This document shows, piece after piece, positions 60,193-64,000 of a stretch of DNA of 64,000 nucleotides. The notes below the pieces were generated by a model that worked only from the letters and a program-made list of their open reading frames with translations, did no database searches and was not told the origin of the DNA. The DNA is taken from positions 105,464 through 169,463 of the forward strand of contig CALXZL010000004.1 in assembly GCA_944393215.1 (NCBI GenBank). Reading direction: 5' to 3'. The translations under genes were made by a program, and so were the position numbers. Every line of letters starts with the position of its first letter. The first letter of the stretch is position 1. The DNA comes from an uncultured Alphaproteobacteria bacterium. Lineage in GTDB: Bacteria; Pseudomonadota; Alphaproteobacteria; RF32; CAG-239.

Positions 60193-61734
60193 TTGCCTTT
60201 TTTAAGCCGAACAATTCATCAAGCCGTAAAGCAAATCATGGAGCATAAAAAATTAACATGCCTGATAATAGGCATGATTTCGGCACGAGCTTTACCGCCG
60301 TTTTATGCTTTTCCTTTGCTTTTTTTAACAATTTCGGGATTTTTATTAATATTAAACACTTCCCACAATAAGAAACAAAGTTTTGCTTACGGATATTGGT
60401 TTGGTTTTGGATATTTTGCCTGCAACATGGCATGGATAGGCAACGCGGTTTTGATAGATTCAGCCAAATTAGGCTGGCTTTTTCCCATAATATTACTGGC
60501 AGCGGGAGGATTTTTCGGACTATTTATTGCCCTCCCCGCACTATTAAGCGCCCTATTCAAATCTTTTTACGCGAAATGGCTCTCTTTTTCTGCCTGGTGG
60601 GTTATTTTTGAGTGGATAAGAAGTTTTATTTTTACAGGCTTTCCATGGAATTTGCTTGGCTCGGTATTAGCCTTTAACACCCATTTATTACAAGCGGCAT
60701 CAGTGGTTGGCACTTACGGATTATCTTTAGCTATTTTATTAATTATGGGAGCTCCGGCATTAATAATATATTACCGCAACAAAATAAGCTTATGGGTAAC
60801 ATTGGGGACAATAGTTTTAATTTTAGGAAGTTTAACCGGTTATGGCATCCATCACATGTCCGAACAAGACAATACGCCGTCAACAACCAAGATTCGTCTG
60901 GTACAACCGGCAATTCCGCAAGAAATGAAATGGAACAAACAAAAATTAGAAGAAAATTTAGAACAATATATTCATTTATCGCAAAGCCAAAATTCGCAAG
61001 ACATTGATTTCATCATCTGGGGAGAAACGGCAACGCCTTTTGCCTTAGATTTTGAACCGGAATATATGGAAAAAATCAAACCAGCCATACCGGAAAAGGG
61101 ATACCTAATCACGGGATTGGTGCGTTATGAAATTTCCGAAGATAAATTTCGCCCGCTAAATTCAGCTTTTATAATAGATAAAACGGGAAAGATAATCAAT
61201 TATTATGATAAGAGTCATCTTGTACCGTTTGGAGAATATATCCCGTTCCGAAATTATATTCCGAATCAAATACAACCGCTTACCGACACCATATCGGACT
61301 TCTTAGCCGGAGACGGTGCCAAAACCATAGAAATTCCAGGGCAACCAAGCTTGGGCATATCAATATGCTATGAAATAATTTTTCCGCACCAAATTATCAA
61401 TTCTCAAAACAAACCAGACTGGCTGATAAACTTAACCAATGACGGTTGGTACGGAATTTCGCAAGGACCGTATCAACATTTAGTCACAACCCAACTCCGA
61501 GCCATTGAAGAAGGCAGAACCATAGTCAGAGCCGCCAATACGGGTATCAGCGCCGTCATAAATCCTTATGGTAAAATTTTAGCCCAAATACTTTTGAATC
61601 AAAAAGGAATCATCGACATAAATCTGCCGCAACAATTATATATAAAGACAATTTACGGAGAAATGGGCAATTTTATTCCGCTTATATTATGTATAATAAA
61701 TATATTAATTGCATTTACAATTAAAAATAAGTGA
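60193..61734 (+). CDS. lnt: Apolipoprotein N-acyltransferase
   Basis: Adds the third acyl chain to lipoproteins in the inner membrane, required for their release to the outer membrane. The 513 residues have six to seven N-terminal membrane segments and a nitrilase domain (about 225-490) with the catalytic triad in IIWGETATPF (Glu), DKSHLVPFGEYIPF (Lys) and GISICYEIIFP (Cys). A last hydrophobic segment ends the protein. The start is TTG at 60193 with GAGGAAG upstream. It fits with the several predicted lipoproteins of the window. Confidence 0.94.
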   Translation: MPFLSRTIHQAVKQIMEHKKLTCLIIGMISARALPPFYAFPLLFLTISGFLLILNTSHNKKQSFAYGYWFGFGYFACNMAWIGNAVLIDSAKLGWLFPIILLAAGGFFGLFIALPALLSALFKSFYAKWLSFSAWWVIFEWIRSFIFTGFPWNLLGSVLAFNTHLLQAASVVGTYGLSLAILLIMGAPALIIYYRNKISLWVTLGTIVLILGSLTGYGIHHMSEQDNTPSTTKIRLVQPAIPQEMKWNKQKLEENLEQYIHLSQSQNSQDIDFIIWGETATPFALDFEPEYMEKIKPAIPEKGYLITGLVRYEISEDKFRPLNSAFIIDKTGKIINYYDKSHLVPFGEYIPFRNYIPNQIQPLTDTISDFLAGDGAKTIEIPGQPSLGISICYEIIFPHQIINSQNKPDWLINLTNDGWYGISQGPYQHLVTTQLRAIEEGRTIVRAANTGISAVINPYGKILAQILLNQKGIIDINLPQQLYIKTIYGEMGNFIPLILCIINILIAFTIKNK

Positions 61735-61819
61735 CAATAATTAATTGAAATTTATAATATAAATTCCTATATTAGAAGATATATAAATTAACAATATAAT
61801 ATATTATATAAAATATCTG

Positions 61820-61848
61820 TTGACGTAATAGCCTAAAAATCATATTTA
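61820..61848 (+). promoter_or_regulatory. Candidate sigma-70 promoter of the HTH regulator gene
   Basis: TTGACG, 17 bases, TATTTA, in a 145-base spacer that is almost pure A and T. Confidence 0.6.
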
Positions 61849-61879
61849 TATAGTATGTAATAAAAAAAGGATATGAATA

Positions 61880-62380
61880 ATGAGTGCAGAATTAGTAAAA
61901 AGATCAAGTCGGGGACGCACCCCGCAAGGCGAACCGAATCCGATTGACGTACATGTAGGCAATCGCATTCGTTTAAGACGTACCCTTTTAGGTTTGAGCC
62001 AAGAGAAGCTAGCATCCATGCTTGGCTTAACATTTCAGCAGGTACAAAAATACGAAAGAGGTATGAATCGCGTTGGTGCCAGCCGCTTGTGGGATATTGG
62101 AAAAGTATTGGAAGTACCGATTGGATTCTTTTATGAAGATATGGATAAAGAAGTGGCAAATCAAAGTCCGCGCATGTTCAGTATACCGGACAGTCACCCG
62201 ACCGAACTGGCAGAAGAAGATGAAAACATAGACTTAGATCCGATGCACCGTCAGGAAACAATTGAGTTGGTCAAAGCATATTATAAAATCCCCAACCGCA
62301 AAGCGGCAAAACACATGTTTGATTTGATTGTTGCCATGTCCAAAACTTCTTATAATAATGACGATGATGACGAAAAATAA
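61880..62380 (+). CDS. XRE family transcriptional regulator
   Basis: A 166-residue protein with one HTH domain (about residues 24-85): IDVHVGNRIRLRRTLLGLSQ, then KLASMLGLTFQQVQKYERGM and LEVPIGFFYEDM. The C-terminal 80 residues are acidic, include RQETIELVKAYYKIPNRKAA, and end in a run of Asp. This type with the same tail is widespread in alphaproteobacteria next to metK and trmB, and is related to cell-cycle or symbiosis regulators. Here metK is missing between it and trmB. Target genes are unknown. Confidence 0.9.
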   Translation: MSAELVKRSSRGRTPQGEPNPIDVHVGNRIRLRRTLLGLSQEKLASMLGLTFQQVQKYERGMNRVGASRLWDIGKVLEVPIGFFYEDMDKEVANQSPRMFSIPDSHPTELAEEDENIDLDPMHRQETIELVKAYYKIPNRKAAKHMFDLIVAMSKTSYNNDDDDEK

Positions 62381-62399
62381 TCAATAAGGACAACCTGTA

Positions 62400-62429
62400 A
62401 AAAAAAGCTGGTTTTTACCGGCTTTTTTT
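62400..62429 (+). terminator. Terminator of the HTH regulator gene
   Basis: AAAGCTGGT pairs with ACCGGCTTT (one G-T pair) around a TTT loop; plus-strand T tract of seven follows. Confidence 0.9.
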
Positions 62430-62476
62430 ATTAATATGAGAAAGAAGTATTGATAAAGCAAAGAGAAAATTAAAAG

Positions 62477-63274
62477 ATGCCGCAAGAAACCATACAAAAT
62501 AAACAGATTCATATTGAATTTGAAGAAAAGAACCCTTCCTTCACCCCCTATAACGGCTATAACAAGCCCAAATTTTACGGACGCCGCAAAGGAAGAATAA
62601 TTCGCAAAGCCAAAACAACCTTATTGGAAAGTTTTTTACCGTCAATAAAGATAACCGATAAAAGTGAGTTAAATAAAGACAAATTATTTGGAACTCCGGT
62701 AGAAAAAATTGCATTAGAAATAGGTTTCGGAGACGGACAACATCTAGCCGGACAAGCCAAAAATCATCCTGAAATCGGTTTTATCGGCGCAGAAGTTTTT
62801 CAAAACGGCGTTGCCAATTTATTAACATTACTAACCGGAATAAAAGAAGGCACGCATTTACCGGAAAAAATAAATCTTGAAGAAGGACGCGTAGATAATA
62901 TTCGAGTTTTTGATGATGACATCCGCCTCCTTTTTCAACAAATTCCGGATGCTTTTTTAGATAAAGTATATATTTTGTTTCCGGATCCATGGCCCAAGAA
63001 ACGTCACGCCAATCGCCGACTGGTTAATCCGGACAACTTAAAAGAAATTGCCCGAATATTAAAAAAAGGCGGAATTTTACGCATAGCCACCGATCACAAA
63101 ATTTACAAAGGCTGGGCATTAAGACAAGTCAAAGAAAACGGCAATTTTGTTTGGACAGCAAAATGCGGAAATGACTGGAAAAAAGAACCGGAAGACTGGG
63201 TTCAAACCAAATATGAATTAAAAGCATTAAGAGAAGGTCGACGACCGGTATTCTTAGATTTTGAAAAAATTTAA
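62477..63274 (+). CDS. trmB: tRNA (guanine-N7-)-methyltransferase
   Basis: Methylates G46 of tRNAs using SAM. The 265 residues show the SAM-binding motif EIGFGDGQHLAGQAK and the signature LFPDPWPKKRHANRRLVNPD, then GGILRIATDHKIYKGW. An N-terminal extension of about 55 residues with RKGRIIRKAK is longer than in E. coli but common in alphaproteobacteria, and two short insertions are present. ATG at 62477 lacks a strong ribosome binding site. It is preceded by its own spacer after a terminator. Confidence 0.94.
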   Translation: MPQETIQNKQIHIEFEEKNPSFTPYNGYNKPKFYGRRKGRIIRKAKTTLLESFLPSIKITDKSELNKDKLFGTPVEKIALEIGFGDGQHLAGQAKNHPEIGFIGAEVFQNGVANLLTLLTGIKEGTHLPEKINLEEGRVDNIRVFDDDIRLLFQQIPDAFLDKVYILFPDPWPKKRHANRRLVNPDNLKEIARILKKGGILRIATDHKIYKGWALRQVKENGNFVWTAKCGNDWKKEPEDWVQTKYELKALREGRRPVFLDFEKI

Positions 63275-63281
63275 AACCAAT

Positions 63282-63309
63282 AAAGGACACTTAATCAAAA
63301 GTGTCCTTT
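63282..63309. terminator. Bidirectional terminator between trmB and the membrane protein gene
   Basis: AAAGGACACTT pairs with AAGTGTCCTTT around AATCAA, overlapping the last codons of the minus-strand gene. T tract on plus (ATTTTT). Confidence 0.88.
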
Positions 63310-63663
63310 ATTTTTCAAACTTTGTAACACACATTTTTGCACGCTGCGCCAACGTTCTTCCAAAAGTTTAGCGTCAAAAAGCTCTTGCTTGGTTGTAGCC
63401 CTGTCAGCTTTTTGTTGAAGCTTTTGACACTCTTCTTCAATTTCCGCCAAAATGTTTTCCGGTAATTGGGCATGATACTTTTGAAACAAAAGTTTAAAAC
63501 CATCCACCTGCAAATCAAGTGCATCCGTAACCTGTCGCAAATTATTGAATTTCTGTTTTTGCTCTGCCAATTTTGTATAATTGGAATAATAAAGAAACCC
63601 CATATAAGCAAACAAAGCGACAATCAACACAATAAGAAGAAAAAAAACAAAGACATTTTCCAT
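63295..63663 (-). CDS. Small membrane-anchored helical protein
   Basis: A 122-residue protein from ATG at 63661-63663; an in-frame TTG eight codons upstream is less likely. One N-terminal membrane segment (VFVFFLLIVLIVALFAYMGF, residues about 4-25), then a cytoplasmic or periplasmic helical part with coiled-coil character (KQKFNNLRQVTDALDLQVDG and LAEIEEECQKLQQKADRATT). No family recognised. Ribosome binding site weak. It faces trmB convergently. Confidence 0.6.
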   Translation of the reverse strand: MENVFVFFLLIVLIVALFAYMGFLYYSNYTKLAEQKQKFNNLRQVTDALDLQVDGFKLLFQKYHAQLPENILAEIEEECQKLQQKADRATTKQELFDAKLLEERWRSVQKCVLQSLKNKGHF

Positions 63664-63760
63664 ACACAACAATTTGAAATTAAACAATAATAAATAAAGT
63701 TATTTTATAATAAAAACATGTAAAATTTTGTCAATATGGATTTTTAGACAAAAAAAGATA

Positions 63761-63789
63761 TTTACGACTTGCCAAAAATAGTGTATGAT
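63761..63789 (+). promoter_or_regulatory. Candidate promoter of the last gene
   Basis: TTTACG, 17 bases, TATGAT, 34 bases before the ATG at 63824. Confidence 0.45.
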
Positions 63790-63823
63790 AAGTTCATTAT
63801 AATAAAACAAGAAGGAAAAAATT

Positions 63824-64000
63824 ATGGCTAAAACCACACAAAAAAAGCAAAAACGCAAAGTTGCAAAAGAATTTGAAGTACACTCTTCAGAATTTCCAAA
63901 GAAAAAAGCCCCAAAATTAACTCTGGAAGACCGCGTCAATAATGAATTTGATGAAATGGCAGTCTCTGTTGCTTATGGCAAAAATGAAGGAGAAAAACTC
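63824..64000 (+). CDS. Partial gene for a lysine-rich protein
   Basis: Open to the end of the window: 59 codons starting MAKTTQKKQKRKVAKEFEVH and running through KKAPKLTLEDRVNNEFDEM and AYGKNEGEKL. The N-terminus is very basic, then mixed. ATG has GAAGGA upstream at good spacing and a plausible promoter, so the gene is probably real. I recognise no family from this fragment. Confidence 0.6.
   Translation, partial: MAKTTQKKQKRKVAKEFEVHSSEFPKKKAPKLTLEDRVNNEFDEMAVSVAYGKNEGEKL

Overview
The window is chromosomal DNA of an AT-rich alphaproteobacterium. The evidence is gene content and order: an ATP12-type F1-ATPase chaperone; a CarD regulator; the run kpsF-lptC-lptA-lptB-rpoN-hpf-ptsN followed by a DUF1150 gene; and miaB-phoH-ybeY-lnt-HTH regulator-trmB. 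All are alphaproteobacterial arrangements. AT-rich spacers, autotransporter debris, NAD salvage genes and several insertions into old operons suggest a host- or gut-associated lineage, but that is inference. No rRNA, tRNA, CRISPR array, prophage or intact transposase was found.

Layout. 1-5.7 kb (minus): rarA, a frameshifted crcB, a small L7/L12-like gene, rluC, asmA and atp12. 5.8-11.3 kb (minus): a three-gene operon for a SPOR lipoprotein, a pentapeptide-repeat protein and a degenerate VirD4/TraG-like ATPase. 11.4-18.6 kb: mixed genes (Gfo/Idh oxidoreductase, truA, recX, hslO, lipoprotein, apaG, autotransporter remnant, carD, racemase). 18.7-35.2 kb (minus): the ribosomal S10-spc-alpha cluster from rpsJ to rplQ, interrupted between rplO and secY by a plus-strand trio (S51 peptidase, GNAT, NUDIX). 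35.6-39.7 kb (minus): a divergent acyl carrier protein and an NAD salvage operon nadM-pncA-pncB-nadE, lying between tuf and rpsJ. 39.8-44.8 kb (minus): tuf, fusA, rpsG and rpsL, with large palindromic repeats on both sides of tuf. 45.2-51.0 kb (plus): LPS transport, sigma-54, HPF and PtsN. 51-57 kb: DUF1150, an orphan histidine kinase, infA, yqaA-folD-yggU-yggT and a pair of uncharacterised genes including a TerB-like one. 57.4-63.3 kb (plus): miaB-phoH-ybeY-lnt, an HTH regulator and trmB.

How the genes work together. Most of the window is translation and envelope machinery. The NAD operon encodes a full route from nicotinamide to NAD. Its two leaders, before nadM and before pncA, carry the same structured RNA motif: a six-pair hairpin whose 11-nt loop differs at one base, with compensatory stem changes. 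At pncA the closing stem takes in the Shine-Dalgarno sequence. I do not recognise this motif as a known riboswitch and rate it the best candidate for an undescribed element. Three spacers (upstream of apaG, of rpsJ, and between rpsL and kpsF) contain five to seven GANTC sites each, against none or one in the other spacers inspected; in the str promoter the sites flank the -10 box.
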